NCBI GenBank assembly: GCA_021029095.1
Contig: JAJOHG010000187.1
Span: forward strand, 1-49,990
Direction of reading: 5' to 3'
From: Phellopilus nigrolimitatus
Lineage: Eukaryota; Basidiomycota; Agaricomycetes; Hymenochaetales; Hymenochaetaceae
Length of the DNA: 49,990 nt
Part shown: positions 31,791 through 43,617 of the stretch, piece after piece
How positions within the stretch are numbered: position 1 is the stretch's first letter
Layout of the letters: each line of letters opens with the position of its first letter
Translations under genes and position numbers: made by a program
The notes under the pieces: model-generated
Told to the model about the DNA's origin: nothing
Databases searched by the model: none
The model's input: only the letters and a program-made list of their open reading frames with translations

Positions 31791-33118
31791 ATCGCATTGC
31801 TGTAGCTATCATTCGTCCTCCTCGATATGAGCGCGGGGTGGATTTCAAGTTACGTTACTTTATTATTCTATGCATAGTACAATTCGGAGATTCTGGCTTC
31901 TAACTGCTATGTAAGTTCTAGGTGTATTTACTTTGACTTCTCCTAAAATTTAGTACTATTTCGGTGTAGGGAGGTCAGCATCAACTAGACGAATAACGTG
32001 AGATAAATTTACAAACGTTATTAGAATTTGGATGCTTTCTACCTAATTGTATGATCTAAGGAAGGGTATAGGGAAGTCAGTTAAGGACAGGAAGGTATGT
32101 ATAATGGTACCTACGGCAGTCTTCTGAAACCTCGTCACCGAAGCTAAGCATGCTCGGTGACGAGGCCAACTCCTCGACTCTTCGCCCCCTCCGAGTCTTG
32201 GCTTGAAGCCAATGGCCCTGTTAGAAGGCAAGACATGAAAAAGAGTCGGGTGGCACAAGAGCACCGATAACGTACGAAGGGAACACACTTGTGCTCCTCA
32301 TCTCCCGCAAACACCGACGAGGGTGTTGTCGTACACGGTGCGAGATGTGTGGACCGAAACTAGATGGAAGTGAGTGGAAGTCAGTGGCTGTCAGAGGTGG
32401 CTGGCACAAACGACGACGACGACGACGTACCAAATCATCGCAGCGGCACGCTGCCACCGTCCTTAGTCCTCGTGCGTGTCAGTATCAATATCGACGACGC
32501 AACGTGCAATACGCAGATCGTGGTCCTGAACGCCCCCGGTGCGCAGACCCCCTCCAGGTCCGGGGTCCACTGGGTCACAACGTTCGTGGTGCACGACCGG
32601 GTATTGCACGCCTGGGCACGGTGGCCGACGAAACGCGGGAGGTGCTTGCCCGAAGGTCTTCACAACTATCCGTGTACGTCCCCTTTGCATAGGCTCAAGG
32701 CCGCTATGCGTGGGCAGTCGAAGGGATGGTGGCAATTGGGAGGAAAGTGGGGATTGGGGGAATTGATACAAGTTGCTCGGCTTATATGCAGGGAGCGGAC
32801 TTTGAATCGGAGTGGACCCACTGAGGATCGACGTCTTCGATACGATGCACAACTGTAACAGCGGGATCGGATTTCAGGGTAGACAAAAAAATAAACTACA
32901 GTACTCAGGAGGAGAAAAGTACATTTAAGAAAATACGCAGAGAAACGACAACAACTGAGGCTACAAGTAAGGATAATTAACTATAGAAAATGTAAAGTTA
33001 ATAGTGATTCACGTTACTATTTTGAGTTCACAACCACAGCACCACTCTCGCTGATGAAAAATTTTGTTGTTGTCTACGAAGTGCCGTTTCGAGCGGATAG
33101 AATACGTTGAAGTGTCCC
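31791..33118. other. Intergenic region with one long but unconvincing frame
   Basis: The frame 32364-32858 (164 codons) sits in GC-rich DNA and overlaps equally long frames in other phases, so coding is not supported. It may be a decayed or captured piece. A 37-bp motif at 32796-32832 recurs at 41251-41287. The rest is AT-rich with nothing recognised. Confidence 0.4.
32796..32832 (+). repeat. 37-bp dispersed motif, copy 1
   Basis: This matches 41251-41287 at 34 of 37 positions. The invariant core reads ATCGGAGTGGACCCACT. Flanks are unrelated, so it looks like the remnant end of a dispersed element. Confidence 0.6.
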
Positions 33119-35047
33119 TTAATTCGCGAATTCAAGCTTTGGGGAGTTCAGTATACAACAGCGGAGTTGGGCGAAACTTACAGTTGTGTGCCTATCAACG
33201 CTGGTCATGGTAGCTGATAGATCTCCGCGAGGTAGTCCTGAGAAACCGGCATTGGTACTAGATAATGACTTCCGTGCGTTTAAGCTAGTTTGAAATTAGT
33301 TTTTTAGGATGCTCAAAGTAGGTGAATCCATAATAGGAGACATACGACGCTAGTAAAGAGTTGATATACACTAGAAATTGTCAGAAGACTAGTAATGAAA
33401 AGTTACGAGAATGGACTCACATTTTCCTACGGTTTGTTGAAAGGGCACCCAGTAGACTTCACCGGGAAACGCTACGTCCTAAGGCCAGAGCGTAAGCAGG
33501 GAAGAGCACATGGAGATCAAAGGTTCTCTGACCAGTGACACGAAAACAATCTGTGTAACGCTGAAAGTCATTTTTCAGAAATTTGATTTAGTAGAGCAAA
33601 GGACTGTTTTGGTCCATACACTGTAAGAATACCTCTGGTGACGGCGTACATGACGAGATTATCGACCATTTGCTGGGTGTTGCTAGACATATACGTTAAT
33701 CCTTGGCTAGATGTAGACGCAAATGATGAGCTTACCTCCTAACCCCACTGCGGTTTGCTTTCAGATAGTATATGAAACTAACTGTGATAATAATGTCACA
33801 GAGGGCATCGAGGCCCTGAGCAATGCTTCCAGAAATCTGTACGTACGTTAGACAAAGCACCCTGCATAACGAACTTAGACGAACCCAGACGGCCGGTTTA
33901 GCCAGAGAAAGGCCCGACTGATTGCGAAACCTGTGAATGAAAGAATCAGACTCGTGCCTGAAAATGTATAAGATCTCCAAGACCTACAAATAAATTACGA
34001 CCTCTAAAGGATTACGTACATCTCAATCAAATGTGTGTAATAGACAAAATATGATCCTTACCCATATCTACGCCTGTAGCTCTTAGATCAGCCACGGAGT
34101 TAAAGGAAACACAAGGAAGGCAAAACCTACCTATAGCGGAAAACGCCAAAACAACCTGAAAGAACGCGTAAGATATAGAAAATAGACAATACTTATGGAT
34201 GTCTGCTTACAATCACACAAAACAAAGATTTATTTTTGCTGACTAGAAGTCAATTAAGTGACCGTCTTACTTGTCGTTAAAATTCTACTGACCCATCAAA
34301 ATTTGCCAGGCAAAGTAACTAGAGAAGTTTTGTCAATGAGCTCTTATAGATCTCAAACCCGACGTACCTTTGGGTAATAAAAGTGATTGTGTCCTTCATT
34401 ATTTAGAAAAATCAGGGAAAAAGGCGGTAAGGAAGAAAAAACATCATACCACACATTCAATTTGGAGCTAGTTGAAGATGAGTTATTCGGCGTTGAATTT
34501 CGGATCGAAGCAAGAAAGGGTCGTAGAAGAACTCACGGCATAGCTCCTGATAAATTTTGAAAAACAACCAAAGTGCAAAGGATAAGGAGCTGTCCTTACC
34601 AAGGAATTATGAATACGACGTTCGCTTTCCCGAGATTGAGCACCAGATAATAATAGATCGTATGCCCGATAAGTGCAGTAGTCAGAGTATCAAGAGCCCT
34701 AAAACGAGAGCTTTTAGACGAACTGCTAGAGAGCGCTAAACGTCAAGGCACAGACCATAGAAGAGTGACCTAGAGCGTCGCATTCAACACGATCGAAAAT
34801 GTAGTTCATGCTCTGTTCATACCAATATCTTGACAAATAGCGGGTCTTTCGGATGATTGCGATAATAGAGGTACAGCTGAAGACAAGTAATCCCATACAA
34901 CCTGCCAATCTTTGTCAGTAAAACAAAAGGTATTGTAGACGTGGACGTGACGGGAGCTTACGTTGTTGCAACGCTGTATCCGATGAAAGTAGCCGAGAGA
35001 GCAATCTTGAGTGCGGTGAAAAGTTCCGCATCAAGGTCTGCATCCAT
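33119..35047 (-). CDS. Multi-pass membrane protein, DUF6534-like, with several microexons; one junction unresolved
   Basis: Splicing by hand from ATG 35047 gives exons 35047-34962, 34901-34823, 34769-34756 (14 nt), 34698-34600, 34546-34537 (10 nt), 34467-34450 (18 nt), 34393-34368, 34318-34293 and 34242-34211, all in frame. They read MDADLDAELFTALKIALSAT, then TTLYGITCLQLYLYYRNHPK, LLWALDTLTTALIGHTIYYY and SYALQIECVVDTITF. After an unresolved part (34154 to 33837) it resumes 33836-33736, 33682-33620, 33560-33533, 33478-33421, 33370-33346, 33284-33182 and 33136-33119. Key stretches there are QGLDALCDIIITVSFIYYLK, MVDNLVMYAVTRGILTVV and GKLYINSLLASLNARKS. This order is typical of the seven-TM DUF6534 family, abundant in agaricomycetes, of unknown function. 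The unresolved junction shows an in-frame TAG near 34131 in the simplest model, so it may be decayed. Confidence 0.7.
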
Positions 35048-37114
35048 GACAATCGGTGCACTGATCTTAGAGGTGCCCGTTGTTTCTCGACTCGTTGCCC
35101 CTTTATATAACGAGGGGATAAAACAGAACCGCGGAGAGCTGTAGATGCCGATACCAAAGAATGAACTTCTATGATGTCAAAGCGTTTCCTGAATCACTGA
35201 GATATAACGAAAGATAAATTAGCAACGGGAACTGAAACGCACCTGTCGTCGTGTTGTCCGGCCCCCGTCTTTGTATTTTACGGAAGAAGTTTCCATGTTC
35301 TAAAAGTGGAGGCTCGCTAAGCAAATAAGAGTATATTCCTCGATCTGAGAGCTTCCCAAAACCAGGTCTCAGGTGTGGGACAAGCCAAATCGAGAGAAAT
35401 CGGACTCGAAACATCTAGCAATCTCTTCTATGAGATTTGAAAATCTAGAGGCGCTGTGGCTTTTCCGATCTCTCGTGCTTCTCGCCTCAGAACCACAGAA
35501 GCCGTACTGCTAGTGGCTACGGCTAATTGACGAGCGGCACGCGGAAGCCCGGATCAACATTTTTTTAAAACCCGAACCTGGCTTTAGACATATACATCAC
35601 CTAGGCGCACAAACATACGAGGAACATACGCAAATACCGTAATGTAGGTACGCAGGAGTTGAGACGCGGACAGCCTCTAGAGAAAATAGCATGGGATGTA
35701 AACCTTGTAATGTACGTAGGTTCATAGGAAAGCGTTACACTCACATCAGCAGCAACCTAAGATTACCAACTGTACTTGGGAGAGTGTTACGCGGGGCTTC
35801 AACATCTTGATAAAGTGTATGTCTTGAGTATAGAGGCGAGAAATACTTGGCCGCTACGTTCGAAAAGACGGTGGTAAACGCCATGTTCGTCGTTTTCGCT
35901 CGCTTGGCTCCAATCAAAGCAAAAACAGCCGTCAGTGAACAGCCTTGCGGTTACACGTGCTACCAGCACCACAATGCTTAGCCCGAGGTAGCCGCCGCGT
36001 AGTACTGCACTAGCCGCATTGCCCATCGCGCTCCACCACAGTTTACACCGTGTCTACACCGTGTCATTGAACTTGTTCCACGGGCAGTGCAATGACTTCG
36101 TCTTCACCTGAGTCTCCCACCAAGGGGTAGAAAATTCTCCTTGATGACAAGCATATCGTATTCCATAGCAGCGTCAAACAGTACAGCGAAGTTCGTCGAA
36201 CGTGGAGTAATAGAATCCAGAACCGGTTCGCTCGTCCATTCTAAGATCAAACCCTAATAGTGCCTTAGCTTCACCGCTGGGAGACTAGATACAAGTATTT
36301 GAATAGCACTTCGACTCTTCGAGACATCGCAGATCTGAGAGAATTTGACAAGCGTGTACTTCATATGACGCCGAGATGGTAAGATCTCGATGCCAAAATA
36401 TGTAGCCACATTTAGCCAAAGATAGCGAAACTCCAAACTCAAAGATGGAAATATGTAGTTCATGAGGATGTTCAATACAAAGCTCCGAAGCCGCAGTAAA
36501 ATATTGTTTATGTAATCGCAGTAGCTCGTAACACTATCAGCAAGGGAAGAGAATTCGCAACGGGATATACACAAGGCTACAACAAACTACTTTTGTTCCT
36601 CTTTTGGTTCACAAGTGTTCTTTTGAACAACAACAAAAACACGGATATGGGCTGCAGTGGGTTTGGCAGAAGAATGAAAAAGAGTGTCGAGTCCGTATTT
36701 GAGAAGGGGATAAACTAGGGAGCCATGGTTGAAACGAAACTGCGAAAGGCGATTCAAGGAGCATCTTGAGTTCAAAAACGAGTGTGCTTGCGAGGTCGGA
36801 CGTGTGGTTCGGTGAGCATGCCGAAGACGGAGAACAATGAAATTAAAAAGGAAAGAAATTGGTATACGTTATAATAAAAAGGGGGTAATGCGAAATAAGT
36901 AGCAAAGTTTGAATAAAAACGTATGTATGTATGCACAACATGAGTCCTTGGAGAAAAGAGAAAAGAGTTGAAAATCGAAAGAGTGAAAAAAAAGTGTAAT
37001 GAAACAGAGATGCAATTGACAGAAAGAACAAAAAGGAAAAAGACAGGGAAGAGAGCCTTTTTCACGCGGAGTTGGAAGCACGGTGCCCGATGTGAAGACC
37101 TAGACATGATAGGC
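35048..37114. other. AT-rich gene-poor region
   Basis: Many short frames occur on the minus strand. The most protein-like is 36026-35799 (MGNAASAVLRGGYLGLSIVV..., 75 codons), with one hydrophobic stretch and no continuation that I can splice. Frame 36574-36254 (106 codons) has no recognised features. From 36780 on, the DNA is A/G-rich and forms the 3' flank of the F-box/WD40 gene. I cannot support a gene. Confidence 0.4.
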
Positions 37115-39563
37115 TCACTGGAAGAGCGAAGTGTCCAGGTCGTGCCCGAAGTCGAGCACGACAACCTTCTGGTCATGCGATGTGCTATATTGATACACGC
37201 ATGGAAAAGAGTCAGCCGGTGAAGCAAACTCAAAGAGACAGAAGTAAGAGGGAGAGTAAGGCTACACACCTGACAATCCTTCTCACATCGAACTTCACGT
37301 CGAAGATGTGGCTTTCGTGCGTCCTAAATTCCCTCACGACTCGTCCGGTCGCTCCAGCGGGGCCAGGGGAGAAGATTCCTGAAAGGTCCCACACCTTGAC
37401 GGTTTTGTCGTAGCTCGCACTAACAAGGCGTTGCGAATGCGGGTCGAATGCAAGCGCGCGCACTAGGAGTGTGTGCCCTGAGAGCGTGGCGAGACACGCG
37501 CCCGTCGACGCACGCCACACCTTGATCTTGCAGTCATTCGAACCAGAAACAATCAGATCTCCCTAAAGGAATGTTTCAGCGGGTTAAAACCCATTATGAA
37601 GTGCGACGAGAAAAAAGAGAACGAAAAGAATAGGTAGCGAAATTTAAGGGAAAGGGGACGCACCTTGAATTCGATACATGCAAGCCCGCGATCGTGCCCC
37701 TCGAACGTACGCACGCGTGAGCCGCTAACAATATCCCAGAGCATCATCTTACCGTCACCACTCGCGCTGACGACAAGTCCGCCTTGCAGTCCAACGGCGT
37801 TTACGGGACCCTCATGCCCCGCGAGCGTTTGCGCAAGCGTGAGCGTACGCCGGTCCCACACCCGGATCAACCCGTCTTTCGAACAGCTCACGATCCACTG
37901 CGAGTCAAGCCGCAGGTCGAGCACCCCACCCGTGTGCCCCCGCAGTACGCGCTTCACGAGTTCCGGGCCTGCTGTGATCGGTGCCGCATTTGCACATCCG
38001 TGCCCGCTCACGCGCCAGAGCTTACGCAAATCCCACACAAGCACCGTGCAGTCACTGCTGCCCGAGACCATGATTCCATCCGACTCGCATCCGTCCATGA
38101 AAGTGTCACCATCCTCGCCCGCATCCGCACGCGCCATTGCGGCTTTATCGAACTTGAGGCAAAGCACGCTACCCGCATGCCCGCGGAGTGTTGCTCGCAG
38201 GCGGCCAGTCTCAAGGTCCCAGACCTTAATCGTGCGGTCGCGCGATCCTGTGACAAGTCGACGTGCGTCGAACTCGAGACAGTACACACTGTCCTCGTGC
38301 CCTATGATACGCGTCGTGCGCGGCTCTGCATGCGTCCAGCGTCGGTCAAGCTCCGCACGCGTCCGGTAGAGTCGCTGCCAGTCGAGTGCGAGCGGTGCGA
38401 GGCGTGGATACCTCGGTCGCGCAGGCGAGCTTTCCGCGGTCGTGCGCGTGTTGACGCTCATGAGCGACAAGAGCCGCATGCGTGCTTGCAGGGTGAGCTC
38501 GGCCTGCTGAGCATCGATGAGCCGACGCGCCTTCCTCTCATTAACACGCCAGCCTTTTTGCACGATCTCGCGATAAAATAGGGCGCGCCACACGAGACTG
38601 TCATCTGCAAGCGCGGTCCAGCGTCTGCACACGCTTCGACACGCGAGTGCAGACTGGAGGTCGAGCAACGCAAAAATAGTCAGCGCGACCTCGGTAGGTA
38701 GACAACCGACGATGTCTGAAACAAAAGAAAACAAGTTACAATACAATGTTTCAGAAATTTATAAAACAAGCTGTACCCATGCCGGTTGTGGGACCCATGG
38801 CAATAAAGCATGCCTCATCGATGAGCTCGCCTTCCTCGCCATCTAGCGGAAGTCCGTCAAACCCGCTTTGAGACTTTGTCCGCGTACGTCTCGCCGGAGA
38901 GGACAGAGCACCCCAGATGCGGCCTAGAGTAGCTCTGCTCAGCTTATTCGACGAGCGGCGCATAGACCCGCTGCCGCCTCCCTTAGATGGCGAGATGAAT
39001 AATGTGCAATTGGGTGTCCCTTCGGGGCCCGATGTAGGGGAGCTGAAGACATCGTAGAGACCGCTCATGTGGGAAGGCGGCATGACATGTACGAAGGACA
39101 TCGGCGACGGAGGAGAAATAAAGGAGAAATCCGCGGTCGGGGCAGGCGAAGGGGGGCGGGTGACCGTATCGGCGCTAGAAACTTCTGCGAACGAGCCGTC
39201 TACCATAACAATCTCGTTTGCATCGTCAGGCGACGGGCGCGGGCGCGGATGAGAAATCGTGTACGGAGTCGGGCTTGTGCGCGAGCCATTGAGGACCGCG
39301 CCAAGGAGTTTGCTAATGCGCGGCGGGCGGATGGTGTCGGCGCCACTGCCGAGACTCAGGCTCTGAGCGTGTCTGCTGCTGCTGCCACCCTCGTTATTCG
39401 CGCTGTCGCGAGGGAAAGAGTCTACGTCCGGCGCGGAGGCAGAGAGCGCGTGCTTCGTTGGGAGCTTCGGGAACGTGGAGGTTTCGTAAATGAATGGTCG
39501 TGTTGGATTGCGCAACGTTGAAGGGCCCGCTACCGGAGCGTTGTCGGTGGGAACGAAGAACAT
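37115..39563 (-). CDS. F-box/WD40 repeat protein (SCF substrate receptor, FBXW / beta-TrCP-like)
   Basis: Four exons (39563-38777, 38715-37664, 37562-37270, 37184-37115) give 733 aa. The first 255 residues are Ser/Pro-rich and disordered. The F-box spans about 264-310 (CLPTEVALTIFALLDLQSAL, then CRRWTALADDSLVWRALF). From about residue 370 seven WD40 repeats follow, including IIGHEDSVYCLEFDARRLVT, LRGHAGSVLCLKF, LAGHEGPVNAVGL, FEGHDRGLACIEF and LSGHTLLVRALAFDP. The last blade ends VVVLDFGHDLDTSLFQ. F-box plus propeller defines adaptors that bring phosphorylated proteins to SCF (Skp1-cullin-F-box) E3 ligase. The closest class (Pof1/Met30/beta-TrCP versus Cdc4/FBXW7) cannot be decided by eye. 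No second intron-rich feature or truncation is seen. Confidence 0.88.
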
Positions 39564-41250
39564 GGCGGGAATGAGTCGACGCCGCGCGCGACGATGAGCA
39601 CGAAGTTGAACCTCCTCCAGTAAGAGTTGTGATGTCTACGCAAGACAAATATATTACATAAACGTGCAGTGTGACGAAATTAAGTAATTTATATACACGT
39701 AGTTTTGTTTTTCTCCAGTGAATAGCATAGTTATCATCGACAAACATGTACTTGTTACGGGCTGTATGTTCATTATTAGGGCTATTTTATTTATTTATTT
39801 GTCTTCTGTAATGCGCTGTTTGACCTCCAAAAGTATCGTTGCGGAAATCTGTCTAATGTATTATCGTTCAATGTCACGCATTGACTCTTATCCTAATACA
39901 ATATCCTTCCGAAAACGCGGACAATGGGCGGCATGAGCGAGTCTTTCATTCGAATGCCCTTGTCTCTTACCGCTACAACCTTGACGTGGATGTTTTTCGT
40001 TGAAGATGCTCCTTCACTTCGCAGTCATAGTGATCCTTAACTAGTCCATTCTGCATTTCCTTAGCTTTAGCGCAAGTGCAATTTGCACGGATGCAGATAT
40101 CTTGTGTACCTCGCCATACTCTCTGGCATAAGCGCCCTTCTCAGCCTGCATGAAGGGCTCTGGCAGGGTTTAATGTGAGTTGTGAAGTATCTGCAGAGGC
40201 TTTTGCTTGTGATTGACAACTTGTTCGATGTGCCTGGAAGCTCGGGCGTCTCTGCATTAGTCATGTCGTTTATACTCGCGATCCTTTTCACAAAAAACCA
40301 CATCACGTTTCAGGTCTCCTTGCTTGCCTAAACGTGATCTACAGGCATACTATGAAGTCTTGGTAATATGGTATGGCATATCGAATATGCCCTTCGTCGC
40401 CTGCATATTTCTCTCTTCATATTCAGACTTCTTAAGATTCATACGATAACGCCATGCACTGCTTCAAACATCTGCAGTTCGCATCGGAGCTGCAAGCAAG
40501 ACGAGCTCAGCCAAAGTCGTAGAAAACCCTCGGCGTTTTTTCCCTATCATTGCCCCAACGCGAACACGCAAAGGATGTTGACATATTACTTTCGTGTTTC
40601 CTCGGCTGTATTCTGAGTTCGTGCTTTAGGGGTCAGACTCATTAGATACATAAGCAGGTCGCAGAGCTTCAGTCCTCACACCCGAAAGGCATTTCGAGAT
40701 CCCAATCTTACAGATGACATTCGAAACCAAACGTTACCGACACAGAGTCGCCAGAGGCCCTTGGGAGCATCCCGAACGCTGACCGCGATGATATATTTGT
40801 GTATCCAGACTCAGTACTACCGAACAAGCGAGCTTCTCCCGCGATCTATGATCAAAGGTAAACCCTCAGAGAAGACAGTATAGAGTCTAATGCGGATCAG
40901 CCTGTTGCCCATGGGAGGGCTTTTGCTATTGACCTAGAAGCAAGTGTTTTAAGCATTTTATCTGGTTCCAAAATTCAAGCTTGCAAGATAATATGGTTAT
41001 TCGATATATTTATCTATCGCTTAGCGAAGGGGAATCCACCATCTGTAAAAACTTGTGAAGAGTTGCAGACACGGAAACAAGATTTACGAAGATCAAATAT
41101 TAATATTTAGGCCTTCCTTACTTCTTCTACTTACAGTATTTCTGGTAATGAGAGATGAGGGATCTTGGGGAGGGCTGCTTGCTTGATCTGAAAGACGCAT
41201 CTCGACATATTGAAGATATCCGCTTACCTCCGGTGTACATGTACTGGACT

Positions 41251-41287
41251 CGGACCTTAAATCGGAGTGGACCCACTAAGGATCGAC
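41251..41287 (+). repeat. 37-bp dispersed motif, copy 2
   Basis: This is the same orientation as copy 1 at 32796-32832, with three substitutions. It lies 7 bp downstream of a TACATGTA palindrome. Confidence 0.6.
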
Positions 41288-41488
41288 ACTTACATGATAA
41301 ATCCATGATTTGCATGTACCGCCGCGAGCGAATATCCCACTCAAAGGTAAATGTAGGCAAACCGGTGGTCGAATATTCGTGGATATAGGACTTAAACCTT
41401 GCATGATGGGTTATAAGACTAGTTCTGGAAGCTGGAAAGAAGAACGTGTTCCCCCAATGCCCATATCATATACATGTATAGTCGAACT

Positions 41489-41510
41489 CCCCCCCCCCCC
41501 CCCCCCCCCC
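41489..41510 (+). repeat. Poly(C) tract, 22 nt
   Basis: An uninterrupted run of 22 C lies in the 3' flank of the ETF-QO gene. Homopolymer C of this length is rare and prone to length error in both replication and sequencing. Confidence 0.9.
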
Positions 41511-41581
41511 AATCTTCTTTATATTGCGAAAAACGGAGAAGACAGGAAAACAGGACTACGTCAAGGCTGAAAGGACTATGG

Positions 41582-43617
41582 TTAGACGAGGGAAGTTGGA
41601 AAAACGCCACGATGCTTACTGTACTTCGGACCCCCTCCACCCTCGGGCACGGTCCACGTGATATCTTGCGTGGGGACCTTCACGTCGCATAACTTGCAAT
41701 GGATACAATTCTAAGGTGGAGAAAACAAGAATCACGAAGTCAGAAATTTGCAAGCAAGCAAGATACGTTGGCAGTTTCGCAATTACCTGAGAGTTGATGA
41801 CGAACTTCTTCCCGCCATACCCGCCGCGTGCCTCTGTGCCCTCCGCACCCTCGTCCTCGACGTATTCGTACACGGCCGCGGGGCATGCTCGGGAGAGGAG
41901 GCCCGCGAACTCGCCGACGTTCTCCTTCACATGCGCGGCGCGCGCTTCCGCACCGGGAGGCAGACGAAGGTGCACAGGCTGGTCCTCGGCGTGGTTCGTG
42001 CCGGTCAGCGCAACGGAGGTGAGGATGTCCGTCGAAAGCGGCGGCTGCGGCGGCGGGTATTCGATGGGCTTGCAGTCGCTGGGAGTTCTCTTAGTTAAAA
42101 TAAAAGAAGGAAAAAAACATGATAACGATGCTTACCGCGCGCGTTTCGTGTGCTGTGCGTCTGTAGTTCTGGTCTTGTTTCGGAACGTCCAGGGTGTGCG
42201 TCCTTTAAGGAATAGGGAGTCGATACCGGAGTACGCGATGCCTCCCCAGATTCCCAGTGGCGAGTTGAAGCTCGGGCGTAAGTTCCGCACCTCCTTCAGA
42301 TCCTTCCAGACCCAGCTGTTTCTCAGCGCCGTGTCGTATGGGCTCATGTCGATGGCTTCCTCATTGCCTTCTTTATCCGCGCCCTCGATCGCAGCAAATG
42401 CAGACTCGGCAGCAAGCATACCGCTTTTCATCGCGTTGTGCGTGCCCTTGATCTTCGCAACGTTGACGAAGCCGGCCGCACAGCCGACGAGGGCGCCGCC
42501 GGGGAACGCGAGGCGAGGAACGGATTGGATGCCACCCTCGTTGAGCACGCGGGCGCCGTACGCGACACGCTCTCCGCCCGTCAGGAGCTTCGAGAGCAGC
42601 GGGTGGTGCTTCATGCGCTGGAGCTCGCGGAACGGTGAGAGGTACGGGTTTGCGTAGTCGGCCGCAATGACGAGCCCAAGAGAAATGAGCCCATCATCCA
42701 TGTGATAAATCCAGCCGCCGCCGTATGTGCGCCAGTCGAGCGGCCAGCCCATCGTGTGCACGACCTCGCCTGGCCGGTGCTGCGCGGGGTCGACGCGCCA
42801 AACTTCCTTCACGCCCATTCCGTACGTCTGCGGGTCTGCGTCCTTCCGCAGATCGAAGTGCTTGATCACAGACTTCGAGAGCGAGCCGTGTGCGCCCTCT
42901 GCGAGGAGCGTCACCTTCGCCTTGAAGGCCATTCCGGGTTCGAAAGAGTCCTTCATGCGAGACTCGCGGTCCAGACCAACGTCGTTGGTGATCACGCCCT
43001 GCACTGTCTTTTTATCTCCCGAATATATGACCTGCGCACCACCGAAGCCTGGGTACACCTCGACGCCGGCTTCCTCTGCAATCGATCCTAACCACGCGGT
43101 AAATCTTGAAAGAGACACAATGTAGTTCCCCTTGTTGCTCATTTGCGGCGGATGAGGAATAGGAATCGAGAGTGAGCTGGTGAGGAAACGCATGGAGTCG
43201 GAACGGGCTGGTTGTGTTAGTGGATGGTCTTCCCGTTGTTGCCATTCCGGCAGGAGCTCGTTCAGAGCGCGAGGTTCGATGACAGCTCCAGAGAGGATGT
43301 GTGCGCCTGGGGTTAAGTCGGGTGAACGGTCTGTAGGGACATACAGCTGGCTACTCACCGACCTCACTCCCCTTCTCGAGGACAACGACGCGTATTTCGC
43401 GTCCCTTCTCCTGTTCGAGCTGCTTCAGTCTAATGGCTGCGCTCAAACCGGCAGGGCCTGCGCCAACGATGCACACGTCCACCTCATCCTCCACCCTTTC
43501 CACCTGGCTCGGATCGAATTTTACGCGTCCTCGTCGTAGAGGCGTCGAGTGTAGCTGTCGAGCGCGCAGACAGCGCGTCAGGTTCACCGAAGGAGGTCGA
43601 ATCCGTGCCAAAGGCAT
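41582..43617 (-). CDS. CIR2: Electron transfer flavoprotein-ubiquinone oxidoreductase, mitochondrial
   Basis: ETF-QO passes electrons from ETF (fatty-acid, branched-chain amino-acid and one-carbon dehydrogenases) to ubiquinone in the inner mitochondrial membrane. Exons 43617-43359, 43306-42136, 42087-41787 and 41710-41582 give 619 aa. An Arg-rich presequence ([20 protein letters not shown]) precedes the FAD-binding [18 protein letters not shown]. Then come [48 protein letters not shown] and [17 protein letters not shown]. The 4Fe-4S ligands are the Cys in SRACPAAVY plus [12 protein letters not shown], and the end is [13 protein letters not shown]. The last residues are uncertain: the frame reads on to TAA 41582, but a GTAAGC donor and CTAACCATAG acceptor here would splice out 46 nt and end the protein at 41556. 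Confidence 0.94.

Larger units (their letters stand above)
39564..41555. other. Intergenic region, about 2 kb, AT-rich
   Basis: There are no frames above 82 codons except low-complexity ones, and no family features. It contains TACATGTA sites at 41236 and 41471, the second copy of the 37-bp motif and a poly(C) tract (listed separately). The interval between 39,700 and 41,100 holds nothing I recognise. Confidence 0.5.

Noticed and set aside
32364..32858. 164-codon open frame
   Set aside because: Overlapping frames of the same length are open, there is no recognised domain, and it ends within the 37-bp dispersed motif.
35799..36026. Possible membrane protein start (MGNAASAVLRGG...)
   Set aside because: Only one hydrophobic stretch and no downstream exons that could be joined. 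Mentioned under the region, not called as a gene.
6599..43617. Leucine-catabolism gene cluster (HMG-CoA lyase, ETF-QO)
   Set aside because: The two genes are 34 kb apart with unrelated genes between, so there is no cluster.
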